DNA of 64,000 nucleotides, from NCBI GenBank assembly GCA_016858145.1, contig JAEHOE010000106.1, positions 248,001 to 312,000 of the forward strand, in the 5' to 3' direction. The notes beneath the pieces are model-generated. The model searched no databases, had not been told where the DNA came from, and was given only the letters and a program-made list of their open reading frames with translations. Positions 34,101-43,810 of this stretch are shown one piece after another. How positions within the stretch are numbered: the stretch's first letter is position 1; every line of letters starts with the position of its first letter. This DNA comes from Edaphochlamys debaryana (lineage: Eukaryota > Chlorophyta > Chlorophyceae > Chlamydomonadales). The translations under genes and the position numbers were made by a program.

Positions 34101-36521
34101 ACCACGCTGCGCCGGCGCAAGCGGCTGCAGGCGCTGATGCGGGGCGCACGGGAGCTGGCGGTGCTCACCAGCATCAGCCACCCCAACATCGTGCAGGTGG
34201 GTTGTGGGGGGGTGGAGGGGGCTGTCAGGTTGACCAGGTGTGTATGGGCGTTCCATGGCGCGGCGTCCGGGAGCAGACATGTTGGCAGCCTGGGGTTCCG
34301 GCGGCGGTGAAACGACGCATCTCCCTTGCCTACGCTCAGGTCTACTCGTACTGCACTCGGGTGGTGGTGGAGGAGCCCGAGCCCTGCCGCCCCCGACTGC
34401 GGGTCGTGCCGGAAGGCGCCGAGGCAGATGGTGAGCAGAGCGGGCGCCTGCACTTTCTGCGTCAGCTTGAGTGGTCGCTGGCACCTGATGGGGAGGGGAC
34501 GGGGCTTTGACCGTGCAGCACTGCTTTCCTGAGCCCCACTACCTCAATCCCTCATCTCCTCCCCCTGCCCTGCTGCCTTCAGCCCCGGTGTGTTCGGCCC
34601 TCATCATGGTGGGTGCGCCCCGGGGTCGCACCATGCGCCGTTCAACTACCGTGCGGCCGGCAATCACACCTGCGCCTCCTCTTGCACCTGCTCGCCCTGC
34701 GCCTGCTCGCGTTGCCGCCGTGATCCTGCCCCTCGTTTGACCCTTATCTTGTTGCCCTTACCCTGCGCCTGCTCCTTGTTCCGCCCTCAGGAGTTCTGCA
34801 GCATGGACTCCCTGGCCGACGCCATAGCCACGGGCCGTGTGTGGGTGTGTGTTTCGACACGTTCCCTGACCCCCTCTTTCCCCCACCCCACCCCCTCCCA
34901 CCCTGCAGGAGTTCTGCGACATGGGCTCCCTGGCCGACGCCATAGACACAGGCTTCTTCACCAAGGCCGCCAAGCGGGCAGCCGCACGGCCCCCCGCGCA
35001 GCAGCAGCCGAGCGGTGCCCCGGGCAGCAGCGCCCTGCAGCCCGTGCCGCCCAGCGTGGCGGCCACGGCGGGCACTCCGGCCATGCGTGCCGTGTACCTG
35101 ACGCTGCTGGAGGTGGCGCTGGCGCTGCGGCACCTGCATTCCATGAACCTGGTGCACTGCGACGTGCGTGGCTTAGTTGGGGGGCTGGGGGCATGGTAGG
35201 GAAGGGTTAGGGGTGGGGCTAGGGGTAGGGCTAGTGGCAGGTAGGAGCATCAAGAGGCGCTGAGAGGCGAGCTTGCAACTGATGTGTCTCTCGGTCGCCA
35301 CGTGCCCAACCCGGTCACCCCGCCCACAGGTCAAGCCCGCCAACGTCCTGCTGCGCTCCTCCGCCACCGACCCACGGGGCTTCACCGCCAAGCTCACGGA
35401 CTTCGGTGGGTGTCTGGGCCATGTGGTGCGGGGCGTAGGGTATGCCGCAGGGCAGGCGTCTGCAGGCGCGGTCAAGCATAGACCCAGTCGCGCGTTCCCG
35501 CCTGAGTGAGGTCCTGCATCCTGTGTTGCCCTCTCCACAGGCTTTGTGAACCTCGTGTCAAGCCCCGCGGAGCGAGGGGACGGCGGCGCGCAGGGCTCGC
35601 AGCAGCAGGAGCCGGTCGGCACGGTACGTTGGACTGCGTGCCACCTCGGGCGCTTGTTATCGACCATTAGGGCACGATGACATGACATGCTTGCATCAAG
35701 GTGTCTTACTTGTATGCGCAGCAGCGCCCGTCCGAGGCCGCCTGAAGCACAGCACGTGCTGACGTGCTGCGGCCTGCCCTCAACCTCGCAGGTCACACAC
35801 ATGGCCCCAGAGCTCTTCGCCAACGGTAGGCGGCTGTTACCCCCTCTAGTGGACGTGCAGCGCCGGGGCGTGCCTGTCAGCCGCCGCCTGGGCAACTAGC
35901 CATGGCAACGCAGGAGTCTTGGGTGCAAAGCTTGAATCCGTATGCGCCCTAGCTACATGCGCTTGGCCCCACACGCTTATCCCCACCGCCCTCGCCACCC
36001 AACCTCCAGGGGGGACGGTGGACTGGAGCATCGACTGCTATGCCTTTGGCATCCTCATGTGAGCGGTTCAGACGTAGGGTAGAAATCAGTGCTTTGAGCG
36101 AATGGGGGGCCGTGCTCGGCATGGAGCCGCTGCGATGTTCTGGGCCACGGGGCCACTGCAATCCAGCTTTGGTGACCGCGCTCTTCAGCCAGCGTATTGA
36201 CCAGGAGTGATGGAGCCCCTAGCCGTGGACCATCACCCCTGTGCACCTCTCACCCAGCCGCCCGGGGCCCGTACGTACCGCAGGTGGGAGACGTACACGG
36301 GCCGTGCGCCGTACCCCGAGTACGCCGACACCAACTTCGCCGAGGTGCCCGACAAAGTCTCCAAGGAGGGCCTGCGCCCGCGCTTCCCCACCGAAACTCC
36401 CCTCCATTTCAAAACCCTGGCCACCGAATGCTGGGCGGCCAAACCAGGGCTGCGCCCCACGGCCGCCTCCCTGGTGGTGAGGCTCCAGTCGCTGCTGGAC
36501 GCCAGCTGCGGCAACGCCTGA
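28114..36521 (+). CDS. GAF-like domain TKL serine/threonine protein kinase
   Basis: Twenty-three exons join in phase: 28114?-28250, 28376-28529, 28638-28715, 28967-29170, 29368-29534, 29755-30142, 30476-30691, 30826-30963, 31081-31215, 31270-31434, 31736-32632, 32786-32844, 33229-33298, 33430-33480, 33882-34196, 34340-34430, 34583-34608, 34909-35163, 35330-35405, 35541-35623, 35792-35825, 36010-36058 and 36284-36521 (about 1342 residues; 5' end unresolved). The N-terminal part has two GAF-like segments (AAVLVPLIFGARRVGVMLLV; later HLPLYALQEAGYPL and LGVYIYSALPLPQSLLLAA). The C-terminal kinase is complete: GQGACSVV loop, MPVAVKVIL lysine, about 70-residue acidic/Ser-rich insert, HPNIVQ, EFCDMGSLADAI, LVHCDVKPANVLL catalytic loop, DFG, APE (THMAPELF), DWSIDCYAFGILMWE, and a final GLRPTAASL arginine. 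No transmembrane helix was seen, so it is probably cytosolic; ligand unknown. Exon 31081 uses a weak acceptor. Confidence 0.85.
30995..31050. repeat. Short CATA/CATAGC microsatellite in an intron
   Basis: Tandem tacata and catagc units (tacatacacatacatagcca) lie in the intron before exon 31081. They probably have no function. Confidence 0.7.
32880..33175. repeat. Degenerate 'cccgctgcaac' minisatellite in a kinase-gene intron
   Basis: The intron between 32844 and 33229 is filled with imperfect repeats of (c)ccgctgcaaccacc, unit about 14-24 bp. It is low-complexity and on-strand C-rich. Several internal CAG/CAAC tracts could confuse splice prediction, but the exon at 33229 has a good polypyrimidine acceptor. 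Confidence 0.8.
34791..34838 (+). repeat. Partial duplicate of the next exon, with its own acceptor
   Basis: This reads EFCSMDSLADAIATGR after a ccgccctcag acceptor and ends at a gtgtgtggg donor-like site. It is a diverged copy of the first 16 codons of the exon at 34909 (EFCDMGSLADAIDTG), 118 bp upstream. It is 48 nt, so use as a cassette exon would keep frame. More likely it is a silent remnant. Confidence 0.75.
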
Positions 36522-36855
36522 GTGAGGTCACGGCATGGAACGAAGCTATCTATTTATTTCATGATGCGGCGTGGCAGGCACCCCTGCTCACCTGGCGCGC
36601 ATGGGGAGCCTGGCCCGTCTTTTGTGGTCCTAGGCGGAAGAACAGGCCGTTCTCTTCCTTCCTTATGATGCAGCCCGCGCTTTTGCGGGCACACGAAAGT
36701 TCCGGAACTGATCGATGTCAGAGCCCTGTGTGCGAGCAGTCTAGGAGCGAGAGAGCTCTAGAGAGATGCCAACCAGAGCGAGCTGGCGCTGCCCTCTATG
36801 GAACTCAAGCGACACGAGGGGTACACGGGGGGTGTCTCTTGGGCTACGTATTGTA

Positions 36856-36860
36856 TGTAA
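36856..36860 (+). terminator. TGTAA polyadenylation signal of the GAF-kinase gene
   Basis: TGTAA lies in the plus orientation about 335 bases after the kinase stop codon, a typical 3' UTR length for a Chlamydomonas gene. Confidence 0.6.
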
Positions 36861-37340
36861 AGGCCCCCGATTGGCGGGTTTGAGCGATGCGAGCCATGTG
36901 GGTGGTGAGCTAGCTGCGTGTTGTCAGTAGCCTGTGCCTGCCCCAGGCGTGTGGTGCGAGGTTCACCCCGGTCCCTGGGCCAGCCAGTGGCTTGGCAAGC
37001 GTGCTAATTGATGAGAGGATGGGTCGAAGGTCAGGGCCAATGAATCCTTATTACATACGCTGAGATCGGCGAATGTTACGTTGCGAACTGCCGGGCAAGG
37101 GGGAGAGTAGTACTGCCGTACCCCGTCGGACATTTACTAAAAGTGCTTGGGGTGTGGGGGTGAGGGTGGGCGCTGGAGTATAGGCCAATGTGTTTAGGAC
37201 CGTTTGGGCTTGCCAGTTGGGCGTTTTGCGTACATTTGAGGGCCGGGGACATTTTCAGCGCCGGTGCCGCCCTCTGGATTGCTAAGTGCGGCGGGCTGGG
37301 GAACACACAACACACAACACCGGCCCTAGGCGAAGCCAGT

Positions 37341-38180
37341 ATGCAGTTCCCACGCCCCATCAGCAAAAACTATATTGGCACACCACAGGAACAGGCAGCT
37401 GCGCGACAGCCTAGGGCCGATGCTAAGGCTGCACACCAGGCACGCGAGGCAGAGCGGGCGAAAAAGGAGGCGGCTCTGTGCCCCGAGGCTAGGATGGTTA
37501 AAGACACTTTCGTGTCGCTCCTAGCGTCCCTTCTGGATACCCTTCGCTGCATAGAGGCTCCAGTCTTGCGCGGGGTGTTCGTCAGGGCAATCAACGAGCT
37601 GGCCGCCGTCGTCCGCGACTTGATGATGGCTGCGGCTGAGCGGCACGCGGCCCTTCAGCGCGACTTCTCCGCGCTCAGCGAGGACTATGGGGAGTTCAAG
37701 AGGGTGATAACACAAAACTACAACGTCACGGACCGCGCCATCGCCCAGACTGAGCGCTTCTCTGAGCTGATCGTGGAGACTGCCCCTAAGGAGGAGCGGG
37801 GCCGGCTGCTGCTGCGGGAGGTCTCAGATGAGATGGCGGACCGGCTGCGGTCGGGAGACCTGTCGAGGCTGGGCTTTTCGGGGCGCACTGAGCTCCAGGC
37901 TACCGTCCAGCGGAGCTGGAAGGGGGAGGGGGGGTGGAATGTGGTTGTCGGGGTAACGGCAGCACAGCGGGCTGAGTTTCGGCGCAGGGCGAAGGAGGTG
38001 CGGGTGGTGAGCGGGGTGGTGGTGACGCCCTACCTCAACGCGCTCGGCAGGGCGCTGAGGAAGGAGCGGAAGCCTATCTTCGATGAGCTGCAAGCCAAGG
38101 GCCTGGCGCCTCGCTGGTTTAAAGGGGCGGATATCCTGTTTCGTGAGGGGGGGGGCTGGATGCGGCAGGGGTACCCTTAG
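37341..38180 (+). CDS. Intronless ORF, possibly non-LTR retrotransposon ORF1-like
   Basis: Single-exon ORF of 279 residues; the frame is open from 37188, but the ATG at 37341 (MQFPRPISKNYIG) starts the protein-like part. The order is a charged Ala/Lys/Glu-rich segment (AAHQAREAERAKKEAALC), a long amphipathic helical region (about residues 60-165) that could form a coiled coil, then a C-terminal domain ending KPIFDELQAKGLAPRWFKGA and DILFREGGGW. A helical region followed by a basic 'LxxxGLxxxWxxxxI' tail resembles ORF1 RNA-binding proteins of L1-type elements. No endonuclease or reverse transcriptase follows, and no target-site duplication was identified. It stands out for having no introns in an intron-rich region. 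Function is inferred only; it could be an unrelated lineage-specific gene. Confidence 0.5.
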   Translation: MQFPRPISKNYIGTPQEQAAARQPRADAKAAHQAREAERAKKEAALCPEARMVKDTFVSLLASLLDTLRCIEAPVLRGVFVRAINELAAVVRDLMMAAAERHAALQRDFSALSEDYGEFKRVITQNYNVTDRAIAQTERFSELIVETAPKEERGRLLLREVSDEMADRLRSGDLSRLGFSGRTELQATVQRSWKGEGGWNVVVGVTAAQRAEFRRRAKEVRVVSGVVVTPYLNALGRALRKERKPIFDELQAKGLAPRWFKGADILFREGGGWMRQGYP

Positions 38181-40587
38181 GGGATGGGCGGTTCTATGGC
38201 CCAGTTACGGGCGGGGTCAAGCCCCAGGCGGTTGATGGTCGCGCTTTGCGCAGTTCTAGGTCTTGCAGGAGGCAAGGCCCGTGGAGTAGGCCGAACGGCC
38301 GCAGCGTCCAGCGCTGTGATTCTTTTGAGGATCCTTCATTGTAAACCCGAGGACTGGGGATGGAGACTCGGACGATGGACTCCGGGAGGGCATCACGGGG
38401 CCCTTTCCCTGCCTTCGGGCACCCACTCTTGGGTGGAGGCAAGGGAGGGGGTGATGTGAGGGTGCTCAAAGCAAGGCGATGGCGATGTGTAGTAGGCGTG
38501 GATGGTTCTTTGCGTATCCTGGATGGACCAGGCTCGCTCACGTCAACACCCTGAGCCTGCTTTGCGCCGGGCTGCCCTTGCACATATGCATGAGTCTCAT
38601 TTCGTCCGCCCCTTTCCCTGTTCTGTTCTTCGTATGGTTGCATCTGTCCAATGTTCTGGACCCGACGTTGGGGCGTGCGTTCGGTGCGTGTGCGCGCTCT
38701 CAGATCTCAAGAAACTCGGAATCCTTCTGAAACCTGGTTGGCGTCTGCGCTTGTGTGGTTGACTTGTGACGTCGGTGTTGCTTTGCATGCAGCGCTCAGG
38801 CATTGCAAAGCATGGCTGGGGCTCAGGGGCTTCCCTGTCCTAATATCTGCCGATGCCAGTGACCTCCTATTCCAGTTGAGGAGGCGGAGGAGGGAGAGAG
38901 CCGAGGAAGGGCAGTCACCTTGTCGAGTAGTTGAACGAACTTGAGCCTTGGCACACAAGCAGAAAGCGTGCATGTGCGGTGTGGCCTTGGGGGCTCCGCT
39001 CTTTCTCACAGGCAGCGGCTGGCCTGGTGGTCCGTCAACCTGGAGGGGCGGCGGCGGACCTGGTGGAGCGCAAGCCGCTGGGCCCAGTGGAGGCCCAGGG
39101 GCGTTAAATCTGAAGGGCGGCAAGGACAAAGCGCTCCTTTGCCGGCAGCTCTGCATCCTTACCGTGACAGATGCGCCGATATCATGCCCCAAAGTCCCCC
39201 GACCCCCCGGGACCGACGACCGACCGACCCGTACAGTGTTCGACACTGCCGTACAAGGCCTGTACGTACTCCATTTTATGCCTTTCGCGTTTTGCTGGAC
39301 TGCTGGTCGTGTGCTCTATCCATGGGCGCGCACACCACTCCCGGTGGCCCACATTGTTCGGGTACCATCGACCATGCCACGGACCCCGACCCGTCAATTG
39401 ACCAACGGCTCAGCAACAAAGGGCGGTATCAGGGCTGTGCATTGCAAGTATTGTGCGGTCTGGGGCGCGGGAGTGGAAGGCGGGCTTCCGGGAGCACCTG
39501 CGAGACGCCTTTGGGTGGTCGCGTGTGTGCCCGGGGTCCGGCATGCCGACATGTCCCACCGGTCCCGACCCCTAACACCGCTGGAAGGGTACGAGTGACT
39601 TACCAGCATGAAAACGTGCCTTGCAGCATGCTCAGGGCGTGTGGTATAATGCTGGGCGCTGCTCTACGCCGCGGTGACAAAGTTCCGCCACACAGCCTCC
39701 CAAAGTCCCCCGAGCCCCCCCGACCGACGACCGACCGAGAACTTTGGGGCACCATAACTTTGCAATTAAACCTCCGTTTATATTTCTGAAAGTGGATTGG
39801 GGATCCTCACGGCAAGCTCTGCTGAGATGAGGCATGATGTATGTCTGGGGAGGACCTACCCCCCCCCCTGGCCCTCCCGCCCTCTGGTCCACGCACCCAA
39901 AGTGCCTTGTTACTGAGGCTGCGATCAGGACTGTGAGCACTTCATGGACTATACCGGGTACCGGTACACTACAACCGCCCGTATGGCCGCAAACGCCCGT
40001 TCCAGAGTCTGGATGAATGGCTGCATCGGCGGACGTCTGGGCGACACGCGTTGCGCAACCTCCACCGCAACTTGCGCCCATCGAGGGGCAGAGCCTACCC
40101 ACGGCACTGAGCTCCACCGCCTAGGTGCAATTGGCGTCCGCGGCATTGACATGTGCCTCTCATCCATACCACAATGTTGCATGAGAAGCCCTGCGAAGCC
40201 TCCACCACAGCACAGCCGCCACTTCGCTACAAGAACCATCTCGCAGTACCGGTAAGCCACCGCCGCACACAATACACGTACAACAGCCCGAGCCCCCCTC
40301 CACACCAAGCTGCAAGCTGGCTCGCTTGAACCCCGTACCCTGACACGACCGCGTTTCACACCAAGAGCCCAAGAACCTGCCCAGCTCAACAGCCCTGCGT
40401 AGTAAGATATGACGGAGCAGAGACCGCTCGTCCAAATCGTACACTCCTCGCTCAATTCTCGTTCCTTGTGATCACGTGTGTCCGTTCGGCGCCTCCTCAA
40501 CTCCACAGGCCAACCCCTCACGCGTCCGTTCAAAGCGGCCGACGCCTCCTTCTCCCCACGCCCCGGCCACTTCTTCCCTGCACTCCC
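38181..40587. other. No gene recognised; one diverged direct repeat
   Basis: Open frames here are short or have poor composition. A block ccaaagtccccc-ga(c/g)ccccc...gaccgacgaccgaccga occurs near 39188 and again near 39703, about 516 bp apart. The second copy is bounded by short inverted caaagtt/aactttg motifs (39679 and about 39753), which might be a small mobile-element remnant. Confidence 0.4.
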
Positions 40588-41721
40588 CTACACCTCCGTT
40601 CCCATCGCCACCTCGCGGCCGCCGCCCTCGCCAGGCCCAACGTCCGGCAGAGGCCCCTCTTCTCGTGCTTGCATGGGCGCGCCAGCCTGCTGATGATGAC
40701 GATCTGCGTCGCTGCCGGGGCCGGGGCCGGCACCCGTGCCGTCAGCTTGCAGCTCTGAGCCGCCCGGCCCCAGGCCCTGCTCCGCACCCGCACCCGTGCC
40801 ACGACGCTCTCGTGGCGGCCAGCAGGGCAGCTGCCTGGTGGCAATCAGCCTCACGTCCTCGTTGGGGGGCGGCTGCCGCAGCGGGGGCAGCGGGATGGCT
40901 GGATCCAGCAGCGCCGGCCGCCGCGGATCCACCGTACGGCTCGCCTGCCGTACGTACTGTTCCAGTTGTCGCATGTGCCGTGCGTTGCGCTCGTGCGACG
41001 CGAGGCGGCGGGACGCCGGCACGGAACACGCGGAGCTGGCCGTGGGGGAGCCAGGCGCGCCACCGCCGCCCGGTCGCCGCACGCTGCTGCAGTCGCTCTC
41101 CGCCGGCCGTGCCGGCGCTGCCAGGGGAGCCGCCCCCTGCCAGGCCTGCTGCTGCTGCTCAATCGCCAGCTGCTGCTGCTGTAGCGCCTGCTGCTGCCAC
41201 GCCTGCTCCTGCCACGCCTGCTGCTGCAGCGCCTGCTGCCACAGCTCCGGGTGCGCATGGAGAACCGCGGGCGGCACCAGCTGCCACTGCCCGCCCACGA
41301 ACGCCCACAGCTGCGGCTGCGGCTGCGGCCATGGCTCGTCCCACAGATCGTGTGCGGGCTGCCAGGGCTCCTGATCCATGGGCTCCGGCTGCTGCGGGCC
41401 CCACGCATCGGCGTGTGGCCCCGCCAGCGGCCCGAACGCGGCCTGGTGCGCAGGCGGCGGTGCAGGCATGGGCGGACCCGCGGGTCCCGGCTCCACGTCT
41501 TCCATGGCCCCCTCTTCCCTGGAGGAGGGGGGCACCACAGCGGAAACGGCGTGCGTGAGGAGGAGGCGCTGCCGGGCCGCATCATGCCGGTACGCAGTTG
41601 GACTGTAGGTGTGCGACAGCAAGCGGATCACAAGCCCGGCAACTCCTCCTGAGTCCACGAGGGCCATTGGTACTGTCTGCGCCCGCTCCAGCATTCTCGA
41701 CCCCATCCACGCACTGGCCAT
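40588..41721 (-). CDS. Gln-rich low-complexity protein, unknown
   Basis: Minus-strand ORF of about 377 residues from ATG at 41721 (MASAWMGSRMLERAQ). After an ordinary first 55 residues (ALVDSGGVAGLVIRLLSHTY) it becomes Pro/Met-rich and then Gln-rich: WQQALQQQAWQEQAWQQQAL with CAG/CTG triplet runs at about 41140-41240. A basic stretch follows (SHERNARHMRQLEQYVRQA), and the tail is Gly/Pro-rich and disordered. No known domain was found. Poly-Q segments like this are common in algal transcriptional regulators, but nothing here shows DNA binding. The 3' third has weaker coding character, and upstream exons are possible. Real coding is likely for the middle part only. Confidence 0.42.
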   Translation of the reverse strand: MASAWMGSRMLERAQTVPMALVDSGGVAGLVIRLLSHTYSPTAYRHDAARQRLLLTHAVSAVVPPSSREEGAMEDVEPGPAGPPMPAPPPAHQAAFGPLAGPHADAWGPQQPEPMDQEPWQPAHDLWDEPWPQPQPQLWAFVGGQWQLVPPAVLHAHPELWQQALQQQAWQEQAWQQQALQQQQLAIEQQQQAWQGAAPLAAPARPAESDCSSVRRPGGGGAPGSPTASSACSVPASRRLASHERNARHMRQLEQYVRQASRTVDPRRPALLDPAIPLPPLRQPPPNEDVRLIATRQLPCWPPRERRGTGAGAEQGLGPGGSELQADGTGAGPGPGSDADRHHQQAGAPMQAREEGPLPDVGPGEGGGREVAMGTEV

Positions 41722-43810
41722 GCCCCTGGCCAGACGACTAGCCGGCAACTCACCAGCCCGCGCCCGCCCGCCAGCCGCTTTGGGTGGAGCTCAGGTCACT
41801 GGAAGCGCTGCCTGCTGTTGCTGCTGCTTCGCCGAGCTCCCGGCATGCTGGTGCTAGCGCCGTCTCGCCGGTTGCGCTGGGCCGCGGCTGCGGCTCCACA
41901 GGAGCCGCCGCCGAGGACTTCAGTCTGAGGAGGGTGGACGACCAAGGCGGTAGAGGTTGCAGTGGAACACAGGCACGTCCCCAGGCACGGTCCCCAGGCA
42001 GTCCCCAGGAGGAGGGCGGAGGCGGGAAGCCTCCGGTCGGCCGAAGAAAACCACCGAGTAGAACGCGCTATTCGCCTTTCACGCCAAACAGGGCGCCGAG
42101 GGCGCAAGCGGGGCGGAATGACGCGCCAACAACGCCGAGTTTTGCCCTATGTCTGGCGCTGTAACGTGGCTCTAAGCACGTTTCAAAAGTTCCTGTGGAG
42201 ACTCATGGACTCGGGGAGTCGGAGTCAGTAAACGTTTCGCCACTCCGTTCGTTGCCCAGGAGGAGGGTTTCGCAGGGTGCAACGCCACACGCGCTTTAGT
42301 CTGTCCTGTCCTATGTAGCAGTGTGGTGCCGGGTGCAACGCCACGACCAGGACTGTCGGGCACGACGACTTGGCCCAATGCACAATACACCCGCAGTTAC
42401 ACCGCAGCCGCAGGCTCAGCTCAAGACATAGTAGCAAATAAACAAGCCCCCGAAGCTGTGCGTTCGCGTGCCCCTGCGTGCCTCTGCCGTGGCCTCTGCC
42501 GTGGCTGGCCGGGCTGGCTGTTCGCTCGCCGTTGGTTCGTCGCATACGCGCATACCTGGCACGATCCAGCAGTCTGCTGCCTTGGCTGGGGCCAAGTGAG
42601 GGGGGCGTCCAAGCAAAGGGTGCAGCGCGGGTGCACGTGGTTGCAACGACCTCAACCCGACCAGGGTGACCGGGGCTTGCTTGCGGGTCCCTAAGAGCCG
42701 TGAGCACCAACTTGATGCAGTTGAAGTGACGGCACGTGTCTGCCACAGGCAAGGCACGGGTAGAGCACACATGCCCCACCGTATCCCCTCACAGGTAAGA
42801 TAATATACCCCCTGTGTGAGGGGGTACTGATTTGCTGAGGCGCTGGGCGCATTGCCCGGCTGGTTGACCTCACGGCGGGGCTGCCTCCTGCAAGCCGGGG
42901 TGCCCCCTAACAGCAGCCTACAAGGGCGGCGATGAGCCTACCGTACGTACGCTAGGGAGCCGCCAAGGGGAGTGTCCCTCAGGACCGTGGTTGGGCCGAT
43001 GGTTGGTATGGGTGCCGGTGGTATCGACTTCACCACATGCATGGACGCCCCCGCCCGCATCAGCCTATGTAACAACAACCTATCTGACTCCACTGGCCGC
43101 CATTGACCGCGCTAGCTACACAGCCACACACCACGGCCCGCGGGCCCGGGGCTCACAGATCACCGTACAGCATCCAGCGGGATGCGTGAATCAGGTGGCA
43201 GCGCACGCTAGCGTTTGGACGTCAGGGTCTTGGGCGGTTCCCGGCGACAGCTCCTGACGGCTCTATAGCTCTATCGCGCCCCAGGTACCTCAACTCATCC
43301 GATGATCCGACTCACATACACGCTTACAGCTACCTTGAAGGGGCGTAAACTACCTGCGTCGCTTGCATCTTGCGCTCACCCCCTTCCTACATGGTTGCGG
43401 GCCGGCCCTGGGCCTGGCCACGTTCGCTTGAACCCATGCGTGGAACACGGACCCCTGCTCACACCTGCTCGTACGACCGAATCATGGCCCCATTGCAGCA
43501 CACAGTATCATATGCTATGCACACCAGGCCCCCAGGAGCATGAATGTACAATACCCGCCGGAATCAAACCCGTGGGGCCCCTTGATGGGGCCTCCTTGCC
43601 GCAGTGTAGTAGTCACCCCGCCTTCATACCCTACCACAACATCGCCTGAGCCTTTGCATGCACCAAGCGTCACAATCGCCTGTGAGCTGGGATACCGACA
43701 CTGATCATAGATACGTATCCACGAAAGCCGACCAACGGACAACACGTCCCTGGGGAGGCGCCAGGCGGGCCCAGCCCAAGCCGGCCCAGGCCCAGCCGGG
43801 GCCCGAGTCC
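41722..43810. other. Intergenic, nothing recognised
   Basis: No spliced gene model could be built on either strand. On the minus strand, TTACA at 43324-43328 reads TGTAA, a possible but distant (about 480 bp) poly(A) signal for the gene at 43811-46670. Confidence 0.4.
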
